In this document: positions 24,287 through 33,054 of the stretch, piece after piece | How positions within the stretch are numbered: position 1 is the stretch's first letter | Layout: every line of letters starts with the position of its first letter | Origin: Streptomyces violaceorubidus | GTDB lineage: Bacteria; Actinomycetota; Actinomycetes; Streptomycetales; Streptomycetaceae | NCBI RefSeq assembly: GCF_000717995.1 | Contig: NZ_JODM01000014.1 | Location: 124,001-188,000, forward strand | Reading direction: 5' to 3' | DNA length: 64,000 bases | Position numbers and translations under genes: made by a program | The notes under the pieces: model-generated | What the model saw: the letters and a program-made list of their open reading frames with translations, nothing else | The model's database searches: none | What the model was told of the DNA's origin: nothing

Positions 24287-25561
24287 GTGGCCCGCCCACG
24301 CCTGCTTCGCAGATGTCTCCTCGCCGCCGCCCTGTCCGCCGGGCTGGCCGCGTCCCTCGTGACCGGCCCCGCCCAGGCGGACCCGGACGGCTCCCGGGTC
24401 TTTCGGGCCGACGGGGCCGTCGGCGCCCCGTCCTCCGCGGCGGCCGCCGTGGCCTTCTCCGACACCTTCGACGGCCCGGCCGGCGCGGCCGTCGACTCCT
24501 CGAAGTGGCAGATCGAGACCGGCGACAACGTCAACAACCACGAACGGCAGTACTACACGTCCGGCAACAGGAACGCGGCCCTGGACGGCCAGGGCCACCT
24601 GGTCATCACCGCCCGCAAGGAGAACCCGGCCAACTACCAGTGCTGGTACGGCACCTGCCAGTACACCTCCGCCCGGCTCAACACCTCCGGGAAGTTCACG
24701 GCGCAGTACGGGCACGTCGAGGCGCGGATGAAGGTGCCGCGCGGGCAGGGCATGTGGCCGGCGTTCTGGATGCTGGGCACGCCGGTGAACTGGCCGGACT
24801 CGGGTGAGATCGACATCATGGAGAACGTCGGCTTCGAGCCCTCCACCGTGCACGGCACGATCCACGGCCCCGGCTACTCCGGCTCGGGCGGCATAGGCGC
24901 CGGCTACACCCTGCCCGGCGGCCAGGCCTTCGCGGACGCCTTCCACACCTTCGCCGTCGACTGGGCGCCCGACTCGATCACCTGGTCGGTGGACGGCACC
25001 GTCTACCAGCGGCGCACCCCGGCGGACCTGGGCGGGAAGCAGTGGGTGTTCAACCGGCCGTACTTCCTGATCCTGAACCTGGCGGTCGGCGGCTACTGGC
25101 CGGGCGACCCGGACGGCTCCACGACCTTCCCGCAGACCCTCGTCGTCGACCACGTCTCCGTGACGACCGGCGACTCACCGGCCGGCGGCGCGATCCGCGG
25201 CCTGGCCGGCAAGTGCGTCGACGTCGCGGCGGCGAACACCGCCAACGGCACGCCCGTACAGCTCTACGACTGCAACGGTACGGCGGCGCAGCAGTGGACG
25301 GTGGGCTCCGACGGCACGATCCGGGCGCTCGGCAAGTGCCTGGACGTCAACGCCGGCGGCACCGCGGACGGCACGGTCGTCCAACTGTGGGACTGCAACG
25401 GCAGCGCGGCCCAGCGCTGGGTCGTCACCGCCGCGCGCGACATCGTCAATCCGCAGGCCGACAAGTGCCTCGACGTCACCGGTAGCAACGCCGCCAACGG
25501 CACCCGGCTGCAGATCTGGACCTGCACGGGCACCGCCAACCAGAAGTGGACGGTCGGCTGA
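24287..25561 (+). CDS. secreted GH16 beta-glucanase with ricin-type CBM13 domain
   Basis: A 424-residue secreted glycoside hydrolase. The GTG start (after GGAAGGGAGAGCC) gives a Sec signal peptide ending near GPAQA. The GH16 catalytic domain (about 60-300) has the active site SGEIDIMENVG with the nucleophile and acid/base glutamates, then STVHGTIHGPGYSG, as in endo-1,3-beta-glucanases (laminarinases). The C-terminal 130 residues form a ricin B lectin domain with three QxW-type repeats (AAQQWTV, AAQRWVV, ANQKWTV), which binds polysaccharide. It probably attacks fungal or plant beta-1,3-glucan. A TTGACC box lies at 24186. Confidence 0.94.
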   Translation: MARPRLLRRCLLAAALSAGLAASLVTGPAQADPDGSRVFRADGAVGAPSSAAAAVAFSDTFDGPAGAAVDSSKWQIETGDNVNNHERQYYTSGNRNAALDGQGHLVITARKENPANYQCWYGTCQYTSARLNTSGKFTAQYGHVEARMKVPRGQGMWPAFWMLGTPVNWPDSGEIDIMENVGFEPSTVHGTIHGPGYSGSGGIGAGYTLPGGQAFADAFHTFAVDWAPDSITWSVDGTVYQRRTPADLGGKQWVFNRPYFLILNLAVGGYWPGDPDGSTTFPQTLVVDHVSVTTGDSPAGGAIRGLAGKCVDVAAANTANGTPVQLYDCNGTAAQQWTVGSDGTIRALGKCLDVNAGGTADGTVVQLWDCNGSAAQRWVVTAARDIVNPQADKCLDVTGSNAANGTRLQIWTCTGTANQKWTVG

Positions 25562-25591
25562 GGCACCGGGCGGGGCGGCCCGGGACGCGTC

Positions 25592-25828
25592 CTAGTGCGT
25601 GGTCCAGGTGAACTTGTCCCCGCCCACCCAGCGGACGACCTCCGGGTCGTCGAGGTCGTGGACGGTGATGCCGAAGGCGGCGGCGGCCTCCAGTACGTCG
25701 GTGACGGCCCTGGCCTCACCGACCACCTGGCCGTCGATCTGCACGATCCGGAACGGGGGCGGGCCCGGGTCCACCCCGTACACGAGGATCCGCGGACTGC
25801 CGATGTGCGGGCTGTCGATCTCGGTCAT
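25592..25828 (-). CDS. small conserved hypothetical protein
   Basis: A 78-residue acidic protein (MTEIDSPHIGSPRILVYGVDPG ..., quoted in part). I do not recognise a family. It reads like a single small alpha/beta domain with an N-terminal strand pair and a helix (EARAVTDVLEAAAAFG). Codon bias is good. No ribosome-binding site precedes the ATG; TACCCT lies 6 bp upstream and could be a -10 box giving a leaderless transcript. A GC-rich hairpin (25566-25583) separates it from the GH16 gene. Confidence 0.65.
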   Translation of the reverse strand: MTEIDSPHIGSPRILVYGVDPGPPPFRIVQIDGQVVGEARAVTDVLEAAAAFGITVHDLDDPEVVRWVGGDKFTWTTH

Positions 25829-25989
25829 GCCTAGAGGGTAGGCCGCAACCCGCGGGAGCGAGGACCCGGACCCGGGCCGGAAACGGGCACGACCGCCCGG
25901 TTCGTGGTGCGGGTCCCGGTGCTCTGGGGAACCCTGGACATGCCGGTGGAGGCCGGTGGGGCCGGTGGAGGCGGCACGAGGAGGTGGCG

Positions 25990-27003
25990 ATGGACCCCGT
26001 CGAGGCGCTGGAGCGGATCGCGTTCCTCCTGGAGCGGGCCCAGGCCCCGACCTACCGTGTCCGTGCCTTCCGCACCGCGGCAGGGGTGCTCGGCGGGCTG
26101 CCGGCCGCCGAGCTGCGCGAGCGGGCGGGATCCCTGGAGTCGCTCAAGGGCGTGGGGCCCAAGACGGCGCAGGTGGCGCGCGAGGCGCTGGACGGCCAGG
26201 TGCCCGGCTACCTCGCCAAGCTGGAGAGCGAGGCGGACACCCCGCTCGCCCGGGGCGGTGAACGGCTGCGGAAGCTGCTGCGCGGCGACTGCCACCTGCA
26301 CTCGGACTGGTCCGACGGCGGCAGCCCGATCGAGGAGATGGGGCGGACGGCGGCGGCGCTCGGGCACGAGTGGGCGGCCCTGACCGACCACTCGCCGCGG
26401 CTGACGGTGGCCCGCGGCCTCTCCCCCGCTCGGCTGCGCGAGCAGTTGGACGTGGTGGCGGAGCTCAACGCCACCTGGGCCCCGTTCCGGCTGCTGACCG
26501 GCATCGAGTGCGACATCCTCGACGACGGCTCGCTCGACCAGGAGCCGGAGCTGCTGGAGCGGCTCGACGTGGTGGTCGTGTCCGTGCACTCCAAGCTGCG
26601 GATGGACGCCCGCTCGATGACCCGGCGGATGGTGACCGCCGTCCGCGATCCGCACGCCGACGTGCTCGGGCACTGCACCGGGCGGCTGCTGACCGGGCGG
26701 GGACGGCCGGAGTCGCAGTTCGACGCGGACGAGGTCTTCGCCGCCTGCGCCGAGTCCGGCACGGCCGTGGAGATCAACAGCCGCCCGGAGCGGCTGGACC
26801 CGCCGCGGCGGCTGCTGCGCCGGGCGGTGGCGGCCGGCGTGCTGTTCTCCGTCGACACCGACGCGCACGCGCCCGGTCAGCTGGACTGGCAGATCCACGG
26901 GTGCGCGCGGGCCGAGGAGTGCGGGGTGCCCCCGGAGCGCGTGGTCACCACCTGGTCCCTCGAGGAGCTGCTGGCCTGGACGCGTGAGGGCCGTACACCC
27001 TGA
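25990..27003 (+). CDS. PHP-domain phosphoesterase with helix-hairpin-helix N-terminus
   Basis: A protein of about 337 residues. The N-terminal 90 residues hold a helix-hairpin-helix region (LESLKGVGPKTAQVAREAL) like that of PolX DNA polymerases; the remainder is a PHP metallo-phosphoesterase with CHLHSDWSDGG, LTDHSPR, VVVSVHSKLR and DTDAHAPGQLDW carrying the metal-binding His and Asp residues. The polymerase part of PolX is absent. It could be a 3'-phosphatase/nuclease or histidinol-phosphatase-like enzyme. GGAGG is best spaced for the ATG at 25990; a GTG at 25984 is the alternative. Confidence 0.9.
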   Translation: MDPVEALERIAFLLERAQAPTYRVRAFRTAAGVLGGLPAAELRERAGSLESLKGVGPKTAQVAREALDGQVPGYLAKLESEADTPLARGGERLRKLLRGDCHLHSDWSDGGSPIEEMGRTAAALGHEWAALTDHSPRLTVARGLSPARLREQLDVVAELNATWAPFRLLTGIECDILDDGSLDQEPELLERLDVVVVSVHSKLRMDARSMTRRMVTAVRDPHADVLGHCTGRLLTGRGRPESQFDADEVFAACAESGTAVEINSRPERLDPPRRLLRRAVAAGVLFSVDTDAHAPGQLDWQIHGCARAEECGVPPERVVTTWSLEELLAWTREGRTP

Positions 27004-27096
27004 GAGGGGTGCACCGTCCGGAGTGACGGACCGCTGACGTGGTACCCGCCCGCCGATCCACAGTCCGCGGATCACGGACCACGGAAGGGACAGTGC

Positions 27097-27753
27097 ATGG
27101 AACGGGCGGCCGTGTTCGACGTCGACGGAACCCTCGTCGACACCAATCACCTGCATGTGACGACCTGGTGGGAGGCGTTCCGGCAGGCCGGGCACCGGGT
27201 GCCCATGCACGCCGTCCACCGGGCCGTGGGCCTCGCCTCGGGCGACCTCGTCGCACGGCTGCTCGGCGAGGACCGGGACAAGGACCGGGACGCGGAACTG
27301 AGCGCCGCCCACAAGGCACTCTACGGCCAGTACTTCGACCGGCTTCCGGCGCTGCCGGGCGCCGGGGAACTGCTGCGCCGGCTGGCCGGGGACGGCTGGA
27401 CGGTGGTACTGGCCACCTCCGCGGGCGGGGCGGAGCTGGGCGCGCTGCGGCGGGCGATCGACGCGGACGACGCGATCACCGCCACCGCGAGCGCCGACGA
27501 CGTGGACGCGGGCAAACCGGCACCGGAGCCGGTCGAGCACGCGCTGGAGCTGGCCGGGGTCCCGGCCGAGCGGGCCGTCTTCGTCGGCGACACCGTCTGG
27601 GACATGCGTGCGGGCAGCCGGGCCGGGGTGCGCTGCGTGGGCGTGCTGTGCGGCGGCCTGCCCCGCGCCGACCTGGAGGAGGCGGGCGCGGAGGCGGTCT
27701 ACGCCGACCCGGCCGACCTGCTGGCCTCCCTGGGCGGGAGCCCGCTGGCATGA
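27097..27753 (+). CDS. HAD-family hydrolase
   Basis: A 218-residue phosphatase-type HAD protein with all four motifs: FDVDGTLVDTN (nucleophile Asp), LATSAGG, the Lys in GKPAPEP, and FVGDTVWDMRAG. A cap-1 helical domain sits between motifs I and II, as in beta-phosphoglucomutase and phosphoglycolate phosphatase. The substrate is not assigned. GGAAGGGACAG precedes the ATG. Confidence 0.93.
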   Translation: MERAAVFDVDGTLVDTNHLHVTTWWEAFRQAGHRVPMHAVHRAVGLASGDLVARLLGEDRDKDRDAELSAAHKALYGQYFDRLPALPGAGELLRRLAGDGWTVVLATSAGGAELGALRRAIDADDAITATASADDVDAGKPAPEPVEHALELAGVPAERAVFVGDTVWDMRAGSRAGVRCVGVLCGGLPRADLEEAGAEAVYADPADLLASLGGSPLA

Positions 27754-27832
27754 GCGACCGGTCCGCACCCCTCACCGCCTACGTCCCCCGCTTCGAGACG
27801 GGTCCGCAGGTCACGCGGGCACCCGGTACCGC

Positions 27833-29099
27833 ATGAGCGCTGTGGCACACACCCTCCGGGAGGCACTGAGGGGTCGGCGGCCCCTGGCCGCGGTGTGGTG
27901 GGAGGCGTGCGCCGTCGGACGGGCCGCGCGGGCCGCCTGGCGGGGACCGGGACGGGAGCGCGACCTGGTCGTGCAGTCGCTGAAGGCCGCGGGCGCGGCG
28001 CTGATCGCCTGGGCCGTGGCGGGCGTGTGGCTGGACGATCCGATGGCGTTGATGGCCCCGTGGGTGGCGCTCGTCCTGGTGCAGGCCACCGTCTACAGCT
28101 CGGTGCGGCAGGCCGGGCAGCAGTTCGCGGCGATCTGCGTCGGGGCGCTGCTGGCATCGGCGGCGCAGGCGATCACGGACGACAACACGGGGGCGCTGGT
28201 GCTGTCCCTGCCGGTGCTGATGCTCGCCGCGAACTGGTCCCGCTTCGGCCGGCAGGGCATCTACGCGGCCACCACGGCGGTGTTCGTCCTGGCATCCGGC
28301 ACCGCGGTGTCGGCCGGCGCGGTCGGTCACCGGGTGGGACAGGCGGCGCTCGGAGCGGTCATCGGCGGTCAACGCCCTGGTGCTGCCCCCGATCCATCTG
28401 CGGGACGTACGGGAGAACCTCGCGGCGCTGGCCCGCGAGGCGGGTGACCTGCTGCACTCCGTCGCCGCCGACCTGCGGGAGACCCGGTGGGACGCGCAGA
28501 GCGCGGCCGACTGGTCCCGGCAGGCCGCGTGGCTGGAGCGGCGGCTGGACGCGCTGTACTCCGCGCGGTCGTGGAGCCGGGAGAGCCTGCGCCTGACCTC
28601 GGGCCCGCTGCGCCGGCTGCACCGCGGGCCCACGGTCGTGCCGCCGGAGGACGAGGACCAGCGGTGGAGCCGGGTCACCGGCAGCCTCACCGCGCTGACC
28701 CGGTCCCTGGCCGTGGCGGCCGACGAGCACCGTACGCCGGTGCCTCCCGAGGGGCCGGTCCTCGACCTGTACGCACGCCTGCTGCGGCTGATCGGCGACG
28801 CCTGCCACACCGAGGCGCGCGAGCTGGTGGGCGAGCGGGCGGACACCGATCCGGCGGAGGCCACCGGGGCGAGCATGGAGGAACTGCACCGGCGGTTGCA
28901 GGAGGGGCTGCGCGAGCAGGCCGGACACGGCGCCGGGCGGACGGCGGTGCTCGGTGCCCTTCTGTTGCAGGCGGAGAACCTGTGGGCCGAGATCGTGCCC
29001 GAGCCCCACACGTCCCACGAGACCCGTGAACCCCACGAGTCCAACGAGACCCGTGAGTCCAACGAGTCCCGTGAGTCCAACGAACCCGTCGAACAGTGA
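27833..29099 (+). pseudogene. FUSC-type aromatic acid exporter, frameshifted
   Basis: The first half (MSAVAHTLREALRGRRPL ... GQAALGAVIGG) has four or five membrane helices of an aromatic-acid-exporter/FUSC protein. At about 28365 the frame breaks, and similarity continues in another frame as AVNALVLPPIHLRDVRENLAALAREAGDLL (quoted in part) to the stop at 29099. One frameshifting indel in GGCGGTCAACG explains it. The downstream part is the usual cytoplasmic helical region, ending in an odd low-complexity tail (HETREPHESNETRESNES). A homologous intact gene lies at 33055. Real lesion or read error cannot be told here. Confidence 0.75.
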
Positions 29100-29456
29100 C
29101 GCACATCACCCCAAACCACAACAGACGGTGGAACACCGGCCGGTCGTTCGCCGTTGAACAGACCGTGGGTACGGATGGGACAGTGTCCCCGGGCCTCACC
29201 TATTGCCCACAGGGACGATCGTTCGGCTGAAGCCCTGTGGAGCCTTTCGCCGAGAGGCGACCGCCATCCGTATCCGCCCCGAGCCGCCCCGGCCGTGATT
29301 CCCCCGTCGCGGTCGGGGCTTCCCCATGCCCGCACGGTCCGGGCCCGCACGGTCCATGCCCGCAAGGCACCGAGCCCGCCCACTTCGCGCGTGCCTTTCC
29401 CGGGCGGCGGGTACCCGGTGCTCCCCGCACGGAGGAACGGCCGAGAGGAGCGCAGG
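29100..29456. other. intergenic leader of the epimerase gene
   Basis: A 357-bp gap with no convincing gene. It holds GTTGAACAGACCGTGGGTAC near 29150-29170, where GGGTAC resembles a stress-sigma -10 element in Streptomyces, though the upstream half is not well spaced. The rest is GC-rich with repeated GGCCCGCACGGTCC-like words (29330-29365). Confidence 0.4.
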
Positions 29457-30488
29457 GTGAGCAGCGCAACGGGCAGCAGGATCGTGGTCACCGGTGCCAC
29501 GGGCAACGTGGGCACCAGCGTGGTGCGGCTTCTCTCCGAGGACCCGGAGGTGGGATCCGTACTCGGGCTGGCCCGGCGGATCCCCGACTGGTCGCCCGCG
29601 AAGACGGAGTGGGCGGCGGTGGACCTGGCCTCCGAGCAGACCGACCTGACCGGCCACCTCGCCGGCGCCGACGCCGTGGTCCATCTGGCCTGGGCCTTCC
29701 AGCCGACGCACGACCCGGCGACGACCTGGCGCACGAACGTCCTCGGCTCCATCTGGGTCTTCGAGGCGGTGGCCGCGGCCGGGGTGCCGGCTCTGGTGCA
29801 CGCCTCCTCGGTCGGCGCGTACTCGCCGGGGCCGAAGAACCACGCGGTCGACGAGTCGTGGCCGACGCACGGCTGGCCGGATGCCGCGTACTGCCGGGAG
29901 AAGGCGTACCTGGAACGGACGCTGGACATCTTCGAACGCGACCACCCGGGGATCAGGGTGGTGCGGATGCGGCCGGCCTTTCTCTTCAAGCGGGAGTCGG
30001 CCAGCGAGCAGCGCCGGATCTTCGGCGGCCGGTTCCTGCCGGGTCCGGCGGCGCGTCCGGAGCTGCTCCCGTTCCTGCCGGACGTCCCCGGTCTGCGGGT
30101 GCAGGCCCTGCACACGGACGACGCCGCCCGCGCCTACCGGCTGGCGGTGCGTTCCGAGGAGGCGCGGGGCGCGTTCAACCTCGCGGCCGAGCCGCCGGTG
30201 GACGCCGAGCTGCTGGGCGAACTGATCGGGGTGCGCCCGGTCCGGCTCCCCCGTACCGCGGCCCGCTCGGCGGTCGCCGCCGCCTGGGGCATGCGCCTGC
30301 TGCCCGCCTCGCCGCACCTGTTCGACGCGGTGCTGCGGCTGCCGCTCATGGACTGCACCCGGGCGCGGGTCGAGCTGGGCTGGCACGCCACGCGCACGGC
30401 CACGGAGGTGCTGGAGGAGTTCCTGCACGGTCTGCGGCAGGGCGCGGGGGCGGACACGGAGCCGATGCGCGGGCGCAAGGTGGGCTGA
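29457..30488 (+). CDS. NAD-dependent epimerase/dehydratase (extended SDR)
   Basis: A 343-residue extended short-chain dehydrogenase. The nucleotide-binding motif TGATGNVGTSVVRLL opens the protein, and the active-site Tyr and Lys are in YCREKAY, with the Ser in VHASSVGAYSPG. The C-terminal domain (LRVQALHTDDAARAYRLAV) is typical of nucleotide-sugar epimerase relatives. The GTG at 29457 follows GAGAGGAGCGCAG. The substrate is unknown and the gene stands alone. Confidence 0.92.
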   Translation: MSSATGSRIVVTGATGNVGTSVVRLLSEDPEVGSVLGLARRIPDWSPAKTEWAAVDLASEQTDLTGHLAGADAVVHLAWAFQPTHDPATTWRTNVLGSIWVFEAVAAAGVPALVHASSVGAYSPGPKNHAVDESWPTHGWPDAAYCREKAYLERTLDIFERDHPGIRVVRMRPAFLFKRESASEQRRIFGGRFLPGPAARPELLPFLPDVPGLRVQALHTDDAARAYRLAVRSEEARGAFNLAAEPPVDAELLGELIGVRPVRLPRTAARSAVAAAWGMRLLPASPHLFDAVLRLPLMDCTRARVELGWHATRTATEVLEEFLHGLRQGAGADTEPMRGRKVG

Positions 30489-30489
30489 G

Positions 30490-30522
30490 CGCTCACGCGT
30501 GGCCGAGCGCCACGCGTGAGCG
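30490..30522. terminator. 13-bp stem hairpin between convergent genes
   Basis: Perfect arms CGCTCACGCGTGG and CCACGCGTGAGCG with a 7-nt loop start one base after the epimerase stop and precede the end of the small minus-strand gene. There is no T-run on either side, as is common for Streptomyces intergenic terminators. Confidence 0.6.
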
Positions 30523-30551
30523 ACGTCGGCGCCCCTGACCGGATCGCCTGT

Positions 30552-30860
30552 TCAGCCGGAGGACTCGTCGGGCACCGGGTGCTCGGGGTGCACGGCGCCC
30601 GAGTGCGGAGCGCCCTGCCGTCCCGTTCCCGCCTCGTCGGTGTCGGGTACGTCGGTCGCGGGTCCGCTCTCCGCGTCACCGGCGCTCTCCTCGTCGTCCT
30701 CGGAGCGTTCGCCGTCCAGGCCCTGCCGGTGCTCGCGCTGCTCGCGGGTGGGCGAGGCGGCCTCCCAGGGGTCGTCGTGGTCCCCGGCCTGCTGGTCCGG
30801 CATGTCGCGGGGGACGGGGGCACCGTCCTCCCCCGGTCCTGCGTGGCGGTGGTCGGACAC
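30552..30860 (-). CDS. small, highly charged hypothetical protein
   Basis: A 102-residue protein, GTG start with AAGGAG 7 bp upstream. It is strongly hydrophilic and acidic (DDEESAGDAESGPATDVPDTDEAG) with no predicted fold, so probably disordered. Codon bias favours this frame. No family recognised. Its start lies 110 bp from the end of the ROK regulator gene, on the same strand. Confidence 0.6.
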   Translation of the reverse strand: MSDHRHAGPGEDGAPVPRDMPDQQAGDHDDPWEAASPTREQREHRQGLDGERSEDDEESAGDAESGPATDVPDTDEAGTGRQGAPHSGAVHPEHPVPDESSG

Positions 30861-30970
30861 GGCGCGCTCCTTCCCGCGGCTGTCTCGGTCTCCGGTCGCC
30901 CGACGGTCGTACGGGATCGCCCGACGTCGTCGGAGCGGCGTCGGGTACCTCCTGCGCGGGCGGTGAAACC

Positions 30971-32260
30971 TCAGTGCGGTGTCCGCTCCGCGAGCGCCGT
31001 GCGCCAGGCGGGGACCGGGTACTCCGGGGCCGGCTCGGGGCGCCTGCCGCCCCGCGCGAAGAAGTCGGCCAGGGGCAGGATCGCGGCGCCGACGGTGACG
31101 GCGTCCGGACCGAGCCGCCCCAGGTCGACGGTCACCTTCCGGGCGGGGTGGCGCAGCGCGTACGACACGGCGTGGCGGCGTACGGCGGGCAGGAAGCGGG
31201 TGCCGAGCTGGAGACCTGCCCAGCCGCCGATGAGGATGCGCTCGGGCTGGAAGAGGTTGATCAGGTCGGACAGGCCGGCGCCCAGGTACTCGGCGGTCTC
31301 CTCCAGGACGGCGAGCGCGACCGGGTCGGCCGCCGCGCCGTCGGCAGGGTAGGCGGCGGCGAGCATCGCGGTGAGGGCGCTCTCCTCGTCGGTGCCCTCC
31401 GGCACCCTGCCGTCCTCCTCCCGCCAGCGGGCCAGGAGTGACTCGGCGCCCGCGTACGCCTCCAGGCAGCCGAGCGCTCCGCAGCGGCAGCGGCGGCCCC
31501 TGACCCGGACCGTCAGGTGCCCCCATTCGACCGCCCTGCCCTGCTCGACCTCGGGGGTGACGAGGCTGGCGCCGACCCCCGAGCCGAAGAGGACCACGAC
31601 CGCGTTGCGGGCGCCGCGTCCGGCGCCGAACCACATCTCGGCCTGGCCGAGGGTCTTGGCGCCGTTGTCGATGAGGTAGGGCACGGTGTCGGGCAGCGGG
31701 GACCCGGCGCGCAGCAGGGCCTCCAGCGGGACCGCGTCCCAGCCGATGGTCTGGCCGTGCACCACGGCACCGCGGTCGGCGGTGTGCTCCACGATGCCGG
31801 GGACGCCGATCCCGGCGCCGAGGAGCCGCTCGGGCGGGAGTCCGGCGGCGGCCAGCACCTCGAAGACGCCCTCGCGGATGTGTCCGACGATGACGTCGAC
31901 GTCGTAGCGCTGCGGGGCGAGCGGGCGTTCGGCGCGGGCGAGTTCGGTGAGCGTGAGGTCGAACAGCTCGACCCGCACCCGGGTCTCGCCGACGTCCACG
32001 CCGATCATGTGCCCGCTGGCGGGGGCCACGCGCAGCAGGGTGCGGGGGCGTCCGCCGTCGGAGTCGACGCTGCCGGCCTCCTCCACCAGTCCGTCGGCGA
32101 CCAGGTCGGCGACCACGTTGCTGACGGAACCGGAGCTGAGTCCGGTCGCCGGGCCCAGTTCGAAGCGGCTGAGCGGTCCGTCGAAGTAGAGCCGTTGCAG
32201 CACGGCCGTACGGTTGGCCCTCCTCAGGTCGCGCACCGTGCGCCCGTTCCGCGCCGCCAT
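30971..32260 (-). CDS. ROK-family transcriptional regulator
   Basis: A 429-residue repressor. N-terminal winged helix (about 10-75; LSRFELGPATGLSSGSVSNVV), then the two-lobed ROK kinase-like domain with the ATP-region GVDVGETRVRVELFD and the zinc motif CRCGALGCLEAY. The sugar-contact Glu-Xaa-Gly-His is present as EWGHL. Such proteins respond to sugars such as glucose, xylose or NAG. The start at MAARNGR was chosen for the GAGGAA site. The divergent FBP-domain gene at 32453 is the nearest candidate target, with palindromes between them. Confidence 0.92.
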   Translation of the reverse strand: MAARNGRTVRDLRRANRTAVLQRLYFDGPLSRFELGPATGLSSGSVSNVVADLVADGLVEEAGSVDSDGGRPRTLLRVAPASGHMIGVDVGETRVRVELFDLTLTELARAERPLAPQRYDVDVIVGHIREGVFEVLAAAGLPPERLLGAGIGVPGIVEHTADRGAVVHGQTIGWDAVPLEALLRAGSPLPDTVPYLIDNGAKTLGQAEMWFGAGRGARNAVVVLFGSGVGASLVTPEVEQGRAVEWGHLTVRVRGRRCRCGALGCLEAYAGAESLLARWREEDGRVPEGTDEESALTAMLAAAYPADGAAADPVALAVLEETAEYLGAGLSDLINLFQPERILIGGWAGLQLGTRFLPAVRRHAVSYALRHPARKVTVDLGRLGPDAVTVGAAILPLADFFARGGRRPEPAPEYPVPAWRTALAERTPH

Positions 32261-32383
32261 GTGGTTCCTCCCCGTGCCGTGCCCGGTGTGCAAGATACCT
32301 CTGCCGTACGACCGTACGCGACTTCCCTCGGTACTTAATTCATGCTATGAACTCGCCTCTCCGAAATCCGGTGGCGACTCGAC

Positions 32384-32415
32384 GCGTAGGCTATCTACGC
32401 TAGGTTAAAACCTAG
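32384..32415. promoter_or_regulatory. two adjoining palindromes between ROK and FBP genes
   Basis: GCGTAG-GCTAT-CTACGC (32384-32400) is followed at once by CTAGGTT-AA-AACCTAG (32400-32415), with a further CCTAGGTT at 32420. The AT-rich second palindrome is the more operator-like. They lie 125-155 bp from the ROK start and 38-69 bp from the FBP start. Confidence 0.6.
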
Positions 32416-32452
32416 AGATCCTAGGTTCCTATCGATCAAGGGGAGGCTCCCC

Positions 32453-32947
32453 GTGAGAGCACTCGGCGAGCAGGACGTCCGCGGCTCCTTCATCAACTGC
32501 TCGAAGGGCGAGGCCAAGCGCCTGGCCGTCCCCCGCGACCTGGACGAGCGTCCCTGGGACGATCTCGACTTCCTCGGCTGGCGGGATCCCGGGGCGCCCG
32601 ACCGCAGCTATCTGGTCGCCGACCTCGACGGGCGCCTCACCGGCGTGGCGCTGCGCTTCCAGCCGGCCAGGAGCGGCTACTTCCAGCGCAGCATGTGCGC
32701 GCTGTGCCTGACCACCCACCCCCGGGGCGGGGTCTCGCTGATGACGGCGCGAAAGGCCGGAGCGGCCGGCCGCGAGGGGAACTCGGTCGGCCTGTACATG
32801 TGCACCGACCTCGCCTGTTCCCTGTACCTGCGGGGCAGGAAGGTGTCGCAGAGCGGTGCCCGCTTCGAGGAGAGCCTCACCCTGGAGGAACAGGTCGCCC
32901 GGGCGCTGGGCAATCTGTCCGCGTTCGTCGCCAAGGTGACCGGCTGA
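32453..32947 (+). CDS. FBP-domain (FusB-like treble-clef) protein
   Basis: A 164-residue protein with a C-terminal FBP zinc domain. Four cysteines form the treble clef, in MCALCLTTHP and YMCTDLACSLYLRG. The domain was defined from fibronectin-binding-protein-like and FusB proteins, which bind EF-G and rescue ribosomes from fusidic acid. Actinobacterial homologues are widespread and untested, so binding to EF-G is inference. It has a GTG start behind AGGGGAGG and diverges from the ROK regulator. Confidence 0.87.
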   Translation: MRALGEQDVRGSFINCSKGEAKRLAVPRDLDERPWDDLDFLGWRDPGAPDRSYLVADLDGRLTGVALRFQPARSGYFQRSMCALCLTTHPRGGVSLMTARKAGAAGREGNSVGLYMCTDLACSLYLRGRKVSQSGARFEESLTLEEQVARALGNLSAFVAKVTG

Positions 32948-33054
32948 CCCGTCCGGCGGCGCCCGGCGCGTGAGAGGGGGTCCGGCCGTCCGCGTCCGGC
33001 TACCGTCCTGATCGGGACACGTTCGAAGCGCCTGCGGAAGGGAACAGCCCGAGG

